Shown here piece by piece: positions 35,371 to 46,504 of a DNA stretch of 64,000 bases. The notes below the pieces were generated by a model that was given only the letters and a program-made list of their open reading frames with translations, searched no databases and was not told the origin of the DNA. The stretch comes from Epiperipatus broadwayi (Eukaryota > Onychophora > Udeonychophora > Euonychophora > Peripatidae), in NCBI GenBank assembly GCA_028023455.1, contig JAQFVV010006221.1, positions 7,423,011-7,487,010 on the forward strand, given 5' to 3'. Numbering within the stretch: position 1 is the first letter of the stretch; every line of letters starts with the position of its first letter. The position numbers were made by a program, and so were the translations under genes.

Positions 35371-36365
35371 ATTCTTATAGAAAATATACGACGGAACAAT
35401 GCACTAACATTAAATTTTATTTTAAATTAGACAAAACTACCACTAAAACATTTGAAATGATTCAAACCATTTATGGAAATGAAGCCAGGAGTTTCAAAAA
35501 TATTTTTAAATGATTTGCAATATTTTGTGATATCAGGAAGATCATTGAAGATGATCAAGACACAGTTGCACTAAAAACAACTGGAAGCTAAGAAAACTTG
35601 CAAAAAGTTATAGCATTCTTAAAACTGATCATCAATTCTCTGTTAGACTTCTTGAAGAAGCCACTGATATTTAATCTTCATGTTAATGAAAGATTTGAAA
35701 AAGTGAAAGGTATCTGTGGTGAACATTGGGCCTTACTGACCAAAAAATAACATTAGGTAATACTGCAGAGTCATGCAAGAAAACACAACTACAGATCTGG
35801 AATTCTTGTCAAATATCATAACCAGTATATGTAGTGTTACCAGTATGAACCATCATTTAAGTATAGATTGTAGAATGGAGATTAGAAGAAGAAAGAAACC
35901 CCAAAAAATGTGAATACAAAAGAGCTGAATCAAAGCATTGCTCATTGTTTTTTTATTCTAAAGGTACTATTTATCTCAAATACATATCTGAAGATTAACT
36001 ACTATTTGGATGCTTTGAATTGTTTATGGTCAAAATTGTGTGCAAGTGTTCTGAATACTGCGAGATAAGGTTCATGTACAGGGTTGCCAAATAAAGTGCC
36101 TTCCAAGATTGTGCAGAATTTTTTGGCCATGCTTAAACATTTTCTCTAATCTCTTGATTTAGCTCCTGTTGATTTTTGGCTACTTCCAAAATTAAAACTG
36201 GCCATGAAAGGATCATATCATAGTTCATATTAGGATATCCAAAAGCTTGGGTACAGAGTTTTTGCAAATGGTTCCAATGGAATATTTGAAATATTGCTTC
36301 AAATAGTTTTGCAACCATTTCAATGATATATTGCATCATAGGGAGGTTGTTTTAAATAATCAACA
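35371..36365 (+). pseudogene. Mariner-type transposase relic
   Basis: Frame-broken mariner protein in the plus direction. The N-terminal part reads FKLDKTTTKTFEMIQTIYGN and later DDQDTVALKTTGS, like the mariner DNA-binding region. The C-terminal part near 36130-36330 shows SLDLAPVDFWL (equivalent to the YSPDLAPCDFFLF block), PKLKLAMKGS and finally an FEGD-like end. The catalytic aspartates cannot all be traced and stops are frequent. Dead copy in an intron. Confidence 0.8.
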
Positions 36366-36711
36366 ATAAAACATAAATAGTGACTGGTATTTTATTTTAC
36401 TTCAGTCACTTTCTTTATTAGCATACATTGTGTACATGCATGGAAAACAAAAGTTGACAATATTTCTACTCTAAAGAAGTATTTTAAATGTTATTCAGCC
36501 ATTATTTATATTTGAAAGCAACTAAAAATGCACACATATATTTGGATGATTACTATTTCTAATAATAAAGAATGTATGAATATATCATTTGTTATCATAT
36601 TTGAGATTGAATATAGTATGCATTGTTAGATTATAACTTGATATTTAATATTTTTATTTGGCTGTATATATTTATTAGGTGAGAGAGAAAATAGTAAAAA
36701 TCAGTTATTAT
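36366..36711. other. Intron; nothing recognised
   Basis: AT-rich sequence without supported features. Confidence 0.4.
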
Positions 36712-37135
36712 AAAGAGAAAAGGCTCTAACCTTTTTCACAGGTGCTTTAAATATTTATAATAGTCAACCAGTGTAGTTTTTTGATTATAGAGGGCTCTCA
36801 AACCTCAACACAAGATGGAGACTTTACAAAGATAAGAACAATTGTCTTATCTTTAACCTAAATTCACATTTATATAGGCCAATCCATCTTAGAGTGTGAA
36901 GATGTTACTCCTTCACATTTAAATCCATCTTCATGCTCTCAAATCAAGATGCTTCAAATTGGCCTATATAAATGTGAATTTAGATTAAAGATAAGATGGC
37001 CATTCTTATCTTTATAAAGTCCCTAGCTTGTGTTGAGGTTTGAAGATTTCTCTATAGTCAAAAAATGACATCATTTGGCTATTATAAATGTTTAAAGCAT
37101 CTGTGAAAAGTTGAACATTTTCTCTTTATAATTAC
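36712..37135. repeat. Large imperfect palindrome (foldback element)
   Basis: Arms of about 190 bp: the left arm starts TAAAGAGAAAAGG and the right arm ends in the inverse TTTTCTCTTTATA. Inner landmarks such as GGCCTATATAAATGTGAATT appear in both orientations. The centre lies near 36920. No coding content. Part of the arm (GAGAGCATGAAG) recurs at 12915-12935, so it is a dispersed family. Confidence 0.8.
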
Positions 37136-37489
37136 ATACTGCCTGTGCCCCTGATAAATAATTAAAAAATAAGTAGTAATTGAGTCAAAAATGAGTTCAG
37201 AATCAATTTGAATATTATAATTCCTCTATCTAATAAATGATTTTAGAAAAATTCAGACTTTATTTAATATTTTTAAATATTTTTGATTATTAGTAATAAC
37301 ACACAAGTTAATATAGAATTCAATATTTTAAATGGTATTATTATCTCTTCTTTAAATATTGATATGATTAGGAAGTGAGAGTAATAGTATGATGATTAAA
37401 CTGTGGACTTTTTAGATTTGTGAATATGGAATTTAAGTTGACACTATAATCAACTAGACTATTCTATCAAAAAGTATTTAACTAAACTG
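37136..37489. other. Intron; nothing recognised
   Basis: AT-rich sequence without supported features. Confidence 0.4.
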
Positions 37490-37735
37490 TATAGTTTGTT
37501 AGAGTGCACTTTAAAATCACAAATCTAAAGGTCATGTGTTTACTTTGGTTTTCATGCTAGCATTATTACTGTCAGGTCAGCAGGATCTGAAGAAGAGAGG
37601 AGAAGAATTCCATTTGAAATGTGTTTTATACTAATTTTGATGTTATTGCTAACAATTGAATGCATGTGAAAAAGTATAAATAAAATTTGAATTTTTCTAA
37701 CATTTAATTAAACTAGATGATTGAAATAGTTTAAT
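37490..37735 (+). repeat. Decayed 3' end of the Penelope-like element
   Basis: Shares with 9240-9600 the tRNA-like TTGTTAGAGTGC block, CATGCTAGCATTATTACTGTCAGGTCAG (in part), the GATCTGAAGAAGAGAGG hammerhead-like motif and the GAATGCAT / GATGATTGAAATAG tail. There is no ORF. This independent copy shows that the tRNA-like and hammerhead-like pieces travel together. Confidence 0.7.
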
Positions 37736-37794
37736 TTATAATTCTGAATAATATGCCATTATTACAAAACAATAATACTAATAACACTACATAT

Positions 37795-37925
37795 AATCAC
37801 CAACATCACATGATCACCATTTCTTGTGCTTGCTCGTAAATGTTATTAAAACAGGCAAGACTCTGAGTGGCACTACTTTTATGGAGAGTTTTGCCTGTTT
37901 TAATAACACTACATATGCAGATTGA
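37795..37925. repeat. Family B fragment, foldback
   Basis: CACATGATCACCATTTCTT and CAGGCAAGACTCTGAGTGGC followed by the inverse GAGAGTTTTGCCTGTTTTAA. Only the outer end of family B is present, inverted on itself. There is no ribozyme. Confidence 0.65.
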
Positions 37926-38399
37926 TAATAAATTAAAACTTGGATCCATTGTTAATCTTAGCAAATTTATGCAACTTTAATTATATAAATAAATAATAAA
38001 TTCTAGCCAGTCTCAATAGCTGGTTACAGCTTGATATAATTAATGATATAGTAATTTTGATAAGATAGATTCCAGTTTGATTTTGTGATATATTTGATAT
38101 TATTTATATATCTAAGATAGAGCTGAAATTATTGAAACAAAAATTTATTTTATTTTAGTTTTTAATTTAAAATGTTAATTTATTCCTATTTTTTGAAATT
38201 TTGCATTCTCAGAATATGAAGCGCAAAGCATAAAAAAAATATTTATTTAAAAGTAAAACTTGGGATTACATATTCTTGATGAAACATTTTTTTCCCAAAT
38301 GAAATTCTGTATATAAATTTTTTAAAAAAAAATTTTAAGTACGATAAATAAGACGAATATTTGGAAAGTTTTTTCTAGAAATTAAAATGTTATGTCTAA

Positions 38400-39375
38400 A
38401 ACCCATCATCATCATCATTATTGTTAATGTTATAGTTAATTGTTGTTGTTGTTATCATTGTCATTATTAATAATAATAAAATTATTCTATGTAATGAATT
38501 TTCTAATATATTAAAAATTGCTATGCTTACACCCATTTATAAAAATGGAATTAAAAATGATTAATAACTATAAACGTGCTATTCTTCCATCTATGGCAAA
38601 AATAATTGAAAAATATTTGTATGATACTATCAAAAATTATTTGTCTAAAATTTTTTTTTTCTCTAAATCACAATATGGGTTATTGGAATGTAAAAATACT
38701 ATTACTCTTTTGGAGGACATTATTAATGATGTGAATCTTGCTTTGAATGATAAACAATGTTTTTGTCATATTTATGGATTTTAGAAAAGCTTTTGATCTT
38801 ATAGATCATGAATTGCCTTTTTTATGCCTTGAAAAATGTGGAATTCAAGGTAAGATTTTAGATTTATTGAAGAGTTATTTAAAAGATAGATATTATATAA
38901 CTAAAGTTAATGGAGTTTTGAATGACAAGCACTTAGTTGAATATGGGGTTTCTCAGGATTCTATTCTAAGTCCGTTATTATTTTTAATCTTTGTAGACTT
39001 TGTAATGAAAAGTTAATTTATCAGTATGCAGATGATAGTATTTTACTTAGTATAAATTGCAATTTTGAAAATGCTCTTAAAAATCGTCAAACTAATTATA
39101 ATAATATTGTTAATTGGTGTTCCACTAAAAAAATAATTGTTAATAAAAATAAAACAAAAGTTATGCTGATATCTTTACCTCATCTAAAAAGAGACAGTTT
39201 GATGTTTTCGTCTATTCAAATACTTTGTATTGGTATTTTCAACGGAGGAATATTGCATGAAAATGGAAGACATGGAAAAAATTAAATATCTTGGTGTTAT
39301 TATTGATAACAAAATGTCATGGTCACACCATATTAATCAACTTTTACAAAAGTTTAGACATTTTTACTCTATTTG
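38400..39375 (+). pseudogene. LINE reverse transcriptase remnant (Jockey/CR1-like)
   Basis: Broken plus-strand frames give the RT order: NNYKRAILPSMAKIIEKYL, FMDFRKAFDLIDHELPFLCL (RT motif with FRKAFD), YLKDRYYITKVNGV, YGVSQDSILSPLLFLIF (QGSILGPLLF equivalent), then YADD at 39025-39036 and finally KYLGVIIDNKMSWSHHINQL. It has at least three frame breaks. No endonuclease is seen upstream. It abuts a family C piece at 39385. Confidence 0.88.
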
Positions 39376-39384
39376 CATTTTTAT

Positions 39385-39505
39385 GATGGACTATTTCCAC
39401 CATCTAATTAATATATGTATTGAATGTCTTTAGAAAAATGTAACTTTATTTAAATATTCTGAAACATTCAACTGTTAGTAATAGAACATCAAACAGGTTA
39501 GCCTC
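39385..39505 (+). repeat. Family C fragment
   Basis: GGACTATTTCCACCATCTAA, ATTGAATGTCTTTAG and CATTCAACTGTTAGTAAT, as in the ends of the Penelope-like element. It joins the LINE remnant directly. Confidence 0.7.
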
Positions 39506-39829
39506 TTCAGTTTTTTTTTAATAATTGTTATAATAATAAATATTTGCAATATCTATTATAAATAAATATATAACAACTGATAATCTGTGGAAATTATTTT
39601 AATTTTTAATTTATAGATAATTACACATTCTATATTAACTACAGTAAACTTAGCTTTTCTATTGCTAGGTGTAGATGAAGATTGTTGTTTAATGTGATAT
39701 TTTTGAAGAATTTTGTTATATTTTCTTGGTTTCAGATTTTAATTAATTGAATTGCCATTTTGGATAGTTTAATTTTTTATTCATTTATTTAAGCCAAAAC
39801 TAAATTAATGTATATGTATTAAATGGATT

Positions 39830-40215
39830 ATGTCCTGTACATGAGGGGTCAGATTGATCTTAGGTCAACATGGGTGTGACAAGAATCTCAGCCTCAGGGT
39901 GGCCTTTGAGCATTCTATCATCAGATTTTCAATTGGATGGACGGTTGAAGAGTTGGAGTGTGGGGTAGATTGAAGCCTGTCCATTAAAGTATGAAGATTG
40001 GCTATCTTAATATATATCTGAGCACTTATAGCATATATGTGTAGAGATGGTAATCTGGACCAACTGATGATTGCTGGTTTAGCATGAAATATGTATATTG
40101 GTGATTATTTATCTTTTCAACATATATGTGTTCAAGTGTATCAGTGTTATGAGATAGAGTGGATAGTGGTGGATCGTGTGAAAGTCTGTGCTCTTTTTCC
40201 CTATATATTAAATTA
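39830..40215 (+). repeat. Family A repeat, full-length reference copy
   Basis: Order: GGTCAACATGGGTGTGAC, CTTTGAGCATTCTATCATC, a GGTAGATTGAAGCC block, then ATTAAAGTATGAAGATTGGC and the hammerhead (40050-40110), then the tail GTGTATCAGTGTTATGAGAT with AAAGTCTGTGCTC, ending at CCCTATATATTA. Other copies are at 21440, 33990, 34255, 46505 (tail), 51665, 53150 and 58620. No ORF: a non-autonomous element of about 390 bp. Confidence 0.8.
40050..40110 (+). ncRNA. Hammerhead ribozyme, family A
   Basis: CTGATGA 40064-40070; stem II 40072-40076 with 40080-40084 plus a U-U closing mismatch; GAAA 40086-40089; stem III ATA/TAT around TG; AUA cleavage triplet with H17 at 40097. Stem I: CCAA/TTGG, then TAATC/GATTA across an internal loop. 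All core residues are intact. Confidence 0.78.
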
Positions 40216-41148
40216 ATCAAAAAAAAAATCTTTTCATTATTTTTTTTTTCAAATTAATATTAAAATAACATCATCATCAACAACAAAAAGCAGATATTTA
40301 GAAGCAATGATTTTTCTGTACTGTGATTGGAAGAAATTTCTGAAAATTTTGAACCACAAACTGTTTTTACTGATGAAGAACCAAAGTTTGACGACTATTG
40401 TTGCTTTTAGAACATATTTGCCCCTTAAAATTTGATATAAATATATTATAACTAATTATTTACATTTAAAAAATTACATATTATAACAATTAGAATTGAC
40501 GTGATATTCAAAAGTTGTGCTTCTTATGCAATATCTGGAATTATAGCTTTCAAAATAAGCTTTCATCTGTTAAGATAATTCACTTTTTTTAAAGAAAGTT
40601 TTATTGATAGTTTTATCATTTCTGAATTCAGAGTATTGATTTGTAACAATACATTCATAAAATAAAGAAATGAAGCCTACTTCAGCAGTTTAAATTTAGT
40701 TTAGATTTAATTTCAAAATTCTTCAATATTATTGATATAGGTTTCATAAAGTTTTATATTTTTTTATGCAAATTTATTTAAATTTTGATATCTAATCTAA
40801 TATTTTAAGCTTTGTCAGCACATCATTTATTTAAATTTAAGCAATTATTTTCTGAAAATATAGAAAAATATTATCTTTTGGTTTTATTGTACGTTATAAA
40901 AGTGGTCTATATATACGTGTATATCATATATTTATTTATTTTACTATGATTACTCATCATATTATCTGTAATATTATAGAAGGAATTCATCACACGTGCA
41001 TTAGAGATTGACACACCCTACTTTCCTGTCAACTATTTTTAAACCATAAGTGAAATTCGTGTCTGCATATATTTATATATACTCTGTTTGTTAATGAATT
41101 ATTTTTTACTGAAATAACTTAATGAGTTTCTTAAGCAGTTTAACTTAC
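40216..41148. other. Intron; nothing recognised
   Basis: AT-rich sequence without supported features. Confidence 0.4.
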
Positions 41149-41352
41149 ATTATCTTTTAGAAGGACACAGTCAGGGCACTTTTGGAGAAGGTCAGTGATG
41201 ATGTCACTTTGGTTATATAAGACTGCTGTATGGATTGGGTAGAGGCCTCGGTTATCTTTGGCAGCATTAAGTTTTTGATTCTCATTCAGAAGCTTCTCTA
41301 CATGAGTTGAGTTTCCATTTTTAATTGCTGTATGAAGTGTTTCAATTTGTGA
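41149..41352 (-). CDS. Ankyrin-repeat gene, exon 1 of those visible
   Basis: A 68-codon exon with acceptor ATTTTTAG and donor GTAAGTTAAAC, phase 0. It starts SQIETLHTAIKNGNSTHVEK and continues NRGLYPIHTAVLYNQSDI and LLQKCPDCVLLKDN. Two ankyrin repeats are visible (LHTAI and YPIHTAV). It is the paralogue of exon 4 (22371-22571), one codon longer. Because it starts in phase 0 without a Met, at least one earlier coding exon must exist; the 519-codon ORF at 46969-48528 is a candidate. Confidence 0.95.
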
Positions 41353-42034
41353 CTAAAAATAAATTTAGTATTACAATCTTTATTATGTCAGTATTGAAAA
41401 AAAATCTACACACAACCTTATTTAAAATCAAGATAACAATGTATTAGGAGAGAGCAAATTTATTTTTCGTTAAATATGTTTCATGAAATTTCTGAGTTGA
41501 AATGTTAAATATTATTTTATTAATAGTATATGCAATAATATGCTTGAATATTAATAAAACAAATGTAAAGCAAATTTACAGAAATATCTGTCTAATCACT
41601 GGATGAATAAATTATCCAAATGCTATTTATATCAACACATTACTCTCTGTTTGTTTTTGTAAACATAAAATGAACTATTTGCATTTCTCAGTTTTTATCT
41701 AGATATCTAATCTAACAAATAATATTAGTAAGGGCAAACTTTCAAACACCCACAGATGTTAATAAAGACTTATTCAATATCGCTGACAATTTAGGTAATT
41801 TTACAAGATAGAATTAATTTCTCTTCATTTTAATAATCTTGTGAGTAAATAATCGAATATATAAATACTAATTAATACAGTATTAATAATATGTAATCAC
41901 TTAATTAGTAAGCTATTTAAGCATTATTTATATCAATGCTTTATTCTCTATTGTCAGAATTATTTTTAGAAACATAAAATGAGTCCATTTATATTTCCTA
42001 CAAATTATAAGAAAAGCCATTCTAACAAATAATT
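41353..42034. other. Intron or 5' region; nothing recognised
   Basis: AT-rich sequence without supported features. Confidence 0.4.
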
Positions 42035-42492
42035 TTAATCATCATCATCAATCACTGCAGGATGAAGGTTTCTCCAAGTTCAATCCATCTTCTCTGATCT
42101 TTAGCTTCTCTTCTCCCCATCTATCCATCTCACATGTGGTCTCTTTCTGGGTCTTTTACAATTTTTTGGAATCCAGTTTAAGATATCAATTGTCCATCTA
42201 TTATCATCTCTTCTAGCAATATTTCCAGCCCAACTCTACTTCATTTTTTTTAATTTTTTCAATGAGGTCAGTAATACCTGTTTGTTCTCTTACCCATGTA
42301 TTGCATTTTCGATCTTTTCTTATTACTCCTAACATATCTCTCCATGCTTCTTTGAATAGTCTGAAGTCTCTATATTGCTCTTCTATTAAGTGTCCAAGTC
42401 TCAGATCCATAAGTAAGTACTGGTAAAACACATTTATTAAAAACTTTCCTTTTCAAACACATAGGCATATTTTCTTTTAGTATCAAGTTATT
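42035..42492 (-). pseudogene. RTE-type LINE, 3' fragment
   Basis: Minus strand: LLMDLRLGHLIEEQYRDFRL, FKEAWRDMLGVIRKDRKCNT, WVREQTGITDLIEKIKK, then the 3' end and ATCATCATCA tail. Same family as 28365-31090, inserted as a 5'-truncated copy. Confidence 0.82.
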
Positions 42493-42764
42493 ATAAAATT
42501 ATTAAATTTAATGAACCTTATGAAATCAAATTGTTAGCCATATTGAATAAGGCTGTGTTAAAATTGTGTTTGATATTACTGTTATTAAAATCATTTGGCA
42601 TATTGACTCTCCTTATGACACCTGGGAAATATGAATATAAATAGATTTATTTTACATTTGCTACAACTAATTCTGACAATAAATAACAATGCATTGATAT
42701 AAATAGTGAGAACTTGGATGGTTTATTGATCCAATGAATACATATTACTAAACCACTAAATACT

Positions 42765-43075
42765 CATGATCACCATTCTTTATGCTTACACAAGCTATTT
42801 ACACAGAGGCAAAACTCATCATACAGTAGTGCCACTGTGCAAGCCACAGTAATCAATGGATGCAGGAAGGTTTGTGTATAAAATACCTGTTTAGTGCCTA
42901 TTCATCCAATAACCCCAGACTAGTTTCTAGCTTGTGGCTTTCATCAGTGAGGAGCCTTGGATCTGAAAGCACTGCACCTAGATCTTAGGATCTAATGCAA
43001 TCCTCCAGCAGCCACCTTTTATCTTATTAGCTAACTATAAACTTTGAGTTCAAAATGAAAACACAATAATGTTTT
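42765..43075 (-). repeat. Family B repeat, single copy
   Basis: Read on the minus strand: AAAAGGTGGCTGCTGGAGG, TAGATCCTAAGATCTAGGTG (in inverse), GCACTGCACC..., the hammerhead, then CCATTGATTACTGTGGC, GGCACTACTGTATG and GTGATCATGAG. A tail fragment follows at 43195-43275. No ORF. Confidence 0.8.
42905..42960 (-). ncRNA. Type I hammerhead ribozyme, family B, core intact
   Basis: Minus strand. CTGATGA 42947-42941. Stem II AGC/GCT (42939-42937 with 42931-42929, loop CACAA) with an A-A mismatch at the closing position. GAAA 42927-42924. Stem III from ACTAGT. GUC cleavage triplet ending at 42918. Stem I: CCTCA (42952-42948) with TGGGG (42917-42913), then CCAA (42960-42957) with TTGG (42909-42906) across an internal loop. 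GUC is the most common natural cleavage triplet. Confidence 0.8.
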
Positions 43076-43194
43076 CAATTCAAGCTCATTAGCTTGTATA
43101 GTCATATAGATCTGAACTCAGTTCAGCATCCATACTTTTTGGTGTCTTTGGTTCTTTAATAACTACAATCACCATAATCCTATTGGGCAGAATT

Positions 43195-43275
43195 GGTATT
43201 AAACCATTAAACATCATGAGATCACCATTCTTTATGTTTACACAAGCTATTTACACAGATGCAAAACTCTCCATA
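43195..43275 (-). repeat. Family B tail fragment
   Basis: AAACATCATGAGATCACCAT and ACAAGCTATTTACACAGATG, then GCAAAACTCTCCATACAG: the end of family B only. A second truncated insertion close to the first. Confidence 0.65.
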
Positions 43276-44009
43276 CAGCTTTATTCAGAATAGGTATTTA
43301 ATTGTGATGAAACAGAATTGTGAACAATTGAACAGACACACAGTACTGTGAATGTATATGTAAATGTGTTATTATTAATAAGATTATTAATTTTTAAAAA
43401 ATTTGTTTATATTATAATCTAAATGCATATATACTATACCCTATCAATAGAACAATGACCCTTAGAAACTATGACAAGTCCTTAAATTAGGCTATACTGT
43501 TACCTTCTCTAAGTACAATTTGATACTCTTATTTATTTCTAAATTAGTTTAATTAGTATTAGTAATTATGAGACCCATTTATCCCATTAATATTATTACA
43601 TACCCTCTAACATTAAACAAATACCAAAGTATTTGTCCAATGGCATAAGAATACTAAGACACTCCTCCTTATTAAGTATCTAAATATTCCCAAGACTAAC
43701 AATAAGACTTAAATAAATATAATAAAACATCTATAATTATTAAGTTTAAGTTAATTTAATCAATAAGTTAGATTACCATTTTATTGTATATTGATTTTTT
43801 TTATTATTATTACTTTTATAGGATTATAATTAAAAATAATCATAATAATAACATTATACTAAGGAAATCTCAGGATTATCATTGATTTTAAATTAGCTAT
43901 TTATTCCACCTATAAGATATCAACTTAATGAAGAAAAGCCTTATAACCTTAATCTATAATTGAATTTATATTACTACTTTATATTTATGTTCTCTACTTT
44001 TTATAATAA
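43276..44009. other. No gene seen
   Basis: AT-rich with C-rich patches on the plus strand. I considered a mitochondrial insertion and found no recognisable mitochondrial gene. Confidence 0.4.
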
Positions 44010-44110
44010 ACAGGCAAAACTCACTATACATATTGCCACACACAGCAAGCTAGAGTAATCAATGGATGCCAGAAGGCTTGCACATAAAAACCATATATAG
44101 TGTCTACTCA

Positions 44111-44166
44111 TCCAATATCCCCAGACTAGTTTCTGGCTTGTGGCCTTCGTCAGTGAGGAGCCTTGG
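44111..44166 (-). ncRNA. Type I hammerhead ribozyme, family B, with compensatory stem II change
   Basis: Minus strand. CTGACGA 44153-44147 fits the CUGANGA consensus. Stem II GGC/GCC (44145-44143 with 44137-44135, loop CACAA), where the copy at 42905 has AGC/GCT: both strands changed together. GAAA 44133-44130. ACTAGTC follows with cleavage after 44124. Stem I CCTCA/TGGGG and CCAA/TTGG are perfect. Confidence 0.82.
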
Positions 44167-44174
44167 ATCTGAGA

Positions 44175-44235
44175 GCAGGCTCCTCACTGATGAAGACCAC
44201 AAGCCAAAAATTAGTCTGGGGATATTGGATGAGTA
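44175..44235 (+). ncRNA. Decayed family B hammerhead (right copy)
   Basis: CTGATGA is kept (about 44187-44193) but GAAA has become AAAA and the cleavage region is TTAGTC. Stem I CTCCTCA/TGGGGA is kept. Not expected to cleave. Confidence 0.6.
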
Positions 44236-44395
44236 GACACTAGATAGGCATTTTATGCACAAGCATTCTGGCATCCATTGATTACTCTAGCTTGCTGTGT
44301 GTGGCAATACATATAGTGGTTTTTGCCTGTTTAAACAACAGTTATAAGAGAAGCATAAGAAATGGTGATCATATGATATTTAATAATAAATAAAT

Positions 44396-45839
44396 ATTGT
44401 TATTTAAATTGTAATTATAATTCATAACCTGAAATAGTAACTCATTTATACTCTGATTTCCTATAAATAAACATACTTTAATGAATTTGCAATATATTTT
44501 ATCAATGACTTATGTGATCAAGGCAGTTTACACTAATTCAAGATCTCTTGTAAGAAATGTTTTCTCAGATGATTGTTATGAATTATCTGGTACTGGATTA
44601 CTTTCTTATTCAAGTCTCAAACTGTATGCTTTGGTTCATGTGTACATTATAATTAAGACTCTTTGAAGATGGTGTAGTGATGATGATTCTAACAAAAGAA
44701 ATGCAACTCCACATACTTAGTTTAACTTTTAAAACATTAACTTTAATAATATTATTTACAAGATTTTTCAACAATTGTTTTAAATTATGAAATAATTTAA
44801 TAAATAACAAAATTAATAAAATTATATAACAAAATATAATACAGTAACATATATCAACATTTGAACATTTCTATTCCTCTTAATTACAATGAGATATTTA
44901 AAATAAATAAAAAAAAACCTACCTGCTCTTACAATGTGGTGATGTGGTGTTATTTAACATCATTTCCTATATCATAAAATCAGATATTTGTATTATTAAT
45001 CAATCTCTTTTTTATGGATTTGATTTATAATCATTTACCCTTCTAGATTACGTTTTAAAATATAAGAAATTCAAAATATGGATTATTATTTTATTTCTGA
45101 GCTAAAATAATTTCATTATAATATTATGAAATATTACATATTTATCTGTGTTTATATTTTATGATATTCACCATTTGATCTCACTTTACCTCGCACTAAG
45201 AAGATATTAATACAATAATGATGAAATCATTAATTTATTTTGTGATATCACACACAATTTTCCTATGGTCTTATTATCAAATTCTATAATAAAATACAAC
45301 AAATTAAACTTTTTTACTATACTCTATCAAATATGACAACTTATCTCTTCTTGACCTAATTTCCATTTACAATTTATGATATTAAGCTAAGTGTTGATAG
45401 ACGACTTTTTGATGCACTGTAAATTTTAAAAAATCCTTATCTTCATTTTATCTAATAATTCAGGTATTAACTTCCTATTTTCAAGTTGTACCTGTTTCAT
45501 ACATTTCTTACAAATGATAGCCTATAAAGAATGATAAATTAAAATTAGCTATGACTCTACTACAGTTATATTAAATCATTACTAGTTAAACATAAGATCA
45601 AATTAATTTTCCCAATTAAATGATCATCCAAGAAGAATCTTTTCTATTTCTATTATCGAATTTAATATGACTAGTTTCAATTAAAGAAATACAAATATTC
45701 TGAAATTATAAAAAGATCGTATTTATATTTTTCAAACCGAAAATACAATCCCACTTCTCATTGGCTAATAAATTATTTAATTTAACATGTAAAAATATAT
45801 TAACATAAGTGCAAATAATTGGATTATTATAAGCTACTG
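44396..45839 (-). other. Probable decayed LINE body, no intact gene
   Basis: The minus strand has short stretches such as IETSHIKFDNRNRK that could continue the endonuclease remnant at 45840-46400, but stops are dense and I cannot show an RT motif. The 66-codon frames at 44481-44810 are unsupported. Confidence 0.3.
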
Positions 45840-46400
45840 TCAATTTTTTTTTTTTAAAGCAAAAATGAATCGTAATGGCTAAATCTAAGCCAGGTTCATA
45901 TTTAAAATGATAATCAAGTCTAACAAATATATGATCAAAAATAGATTTGCAAGATCGTATTATAAATATAGTTAAAAAAATTTGCCTACCTAAAACTGTA
46001 ACTATATAATAAATCCAAATATTTACAAGTAGAACAATGTTCCTTGATTAGTAAATCAATATTCATATTACCAATTATTCACTAATAAAAGATTCAAAGA
46101 ACTAACTAGGACACAATCTGTATACTGCAACTAAAGAAAGATCTCCATTACGAAAATTAAACATAGCTAGTATAGACCCAGCAGTAGTAAGTGTTGGAAT
46201 ATAATAAATAAAATTTAAGCTAGTTTTTATGTAAATCGTTACACTTCCTGAGCATGAATATAAATGTGTTGCAAAACACTCTTATCGCCATCCAATCTAT
46301 ATAAATAATGTTCTTCATGAGAATCCCATGACTCCTGTAAAACAATAATATCATAAAAAACTAATGGAAAAATCACTTAAATATACGTTTAATTAATCAA
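45840..46400 (-). pseudogene. LINE endonuclease remnant
   Basis: Minus strand from about 46375: YDIIVLQESWDSHEEHYLYR then LDGDKSVLQHIYIHAQEV, which resembles the start of an apurinic-type endonuclease (LQE..W). Further on, IIPTLTTAGSILAMFNFRNG and LSLVAVYR fit the middle of this domain. Frame breaks separate them. Clade not assigned. Confidence 0.6.
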
Positions 46401-46504
46401 AATGAGTTTGAATAATATGAATATTCAAATCAGATTGTATACTAAGAATCAAAGATCTATTAGACAATAATATTAAAAACAACGACAATTTTTATTATTT
46501 CTAT

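Larger units (their letters stand above)
9676..41352 (-). other. Ankyrin-repeat gene locus (six exons visible, minus strand)
   Basis: Exons in transcription order: 41149-41352, 33715-33816, 31634-31900, 22371-22571, 18913-19011, 9676-9930. All are phase 0 with GT-AG borders. They form two modules of 191 and 185 codons with the same three-exon architecture. Introns are 1.8 to 9.1 kb and full of transposable elements. Ankyrin repeats make a protein-binding solenoid; the partner cannot be read from the sequence. A start codon and a stop codon for this part are not seen, so both ends are missing. The 519-codon ORF at 46969-48528 is a candidate 5' coding exon. Confidence 0.85.
44010..44395. repeat. 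Family B inverted pair
   Basis: Left copy in minus sense (about 44010-44176) and right copy in plus sense (about 44175-44395). They meet at CTGAGAGCAGGCTCCTCACTG, so the junction cut the left copy at GAGAGC and the right copy just before its hammerhead. The outer ends CAGGCAAAACTC / TTTTTGCCTGTTTAA are inverse copies. Confidence 0.82.

Noticed and set aside
43276-46400. Mitochondrial insertion (numt)
   Set aside because: Composition suggested it, but no mitochondrial gene could be recognised, and the right part reads as a LINE endonuclease on the minus strand.
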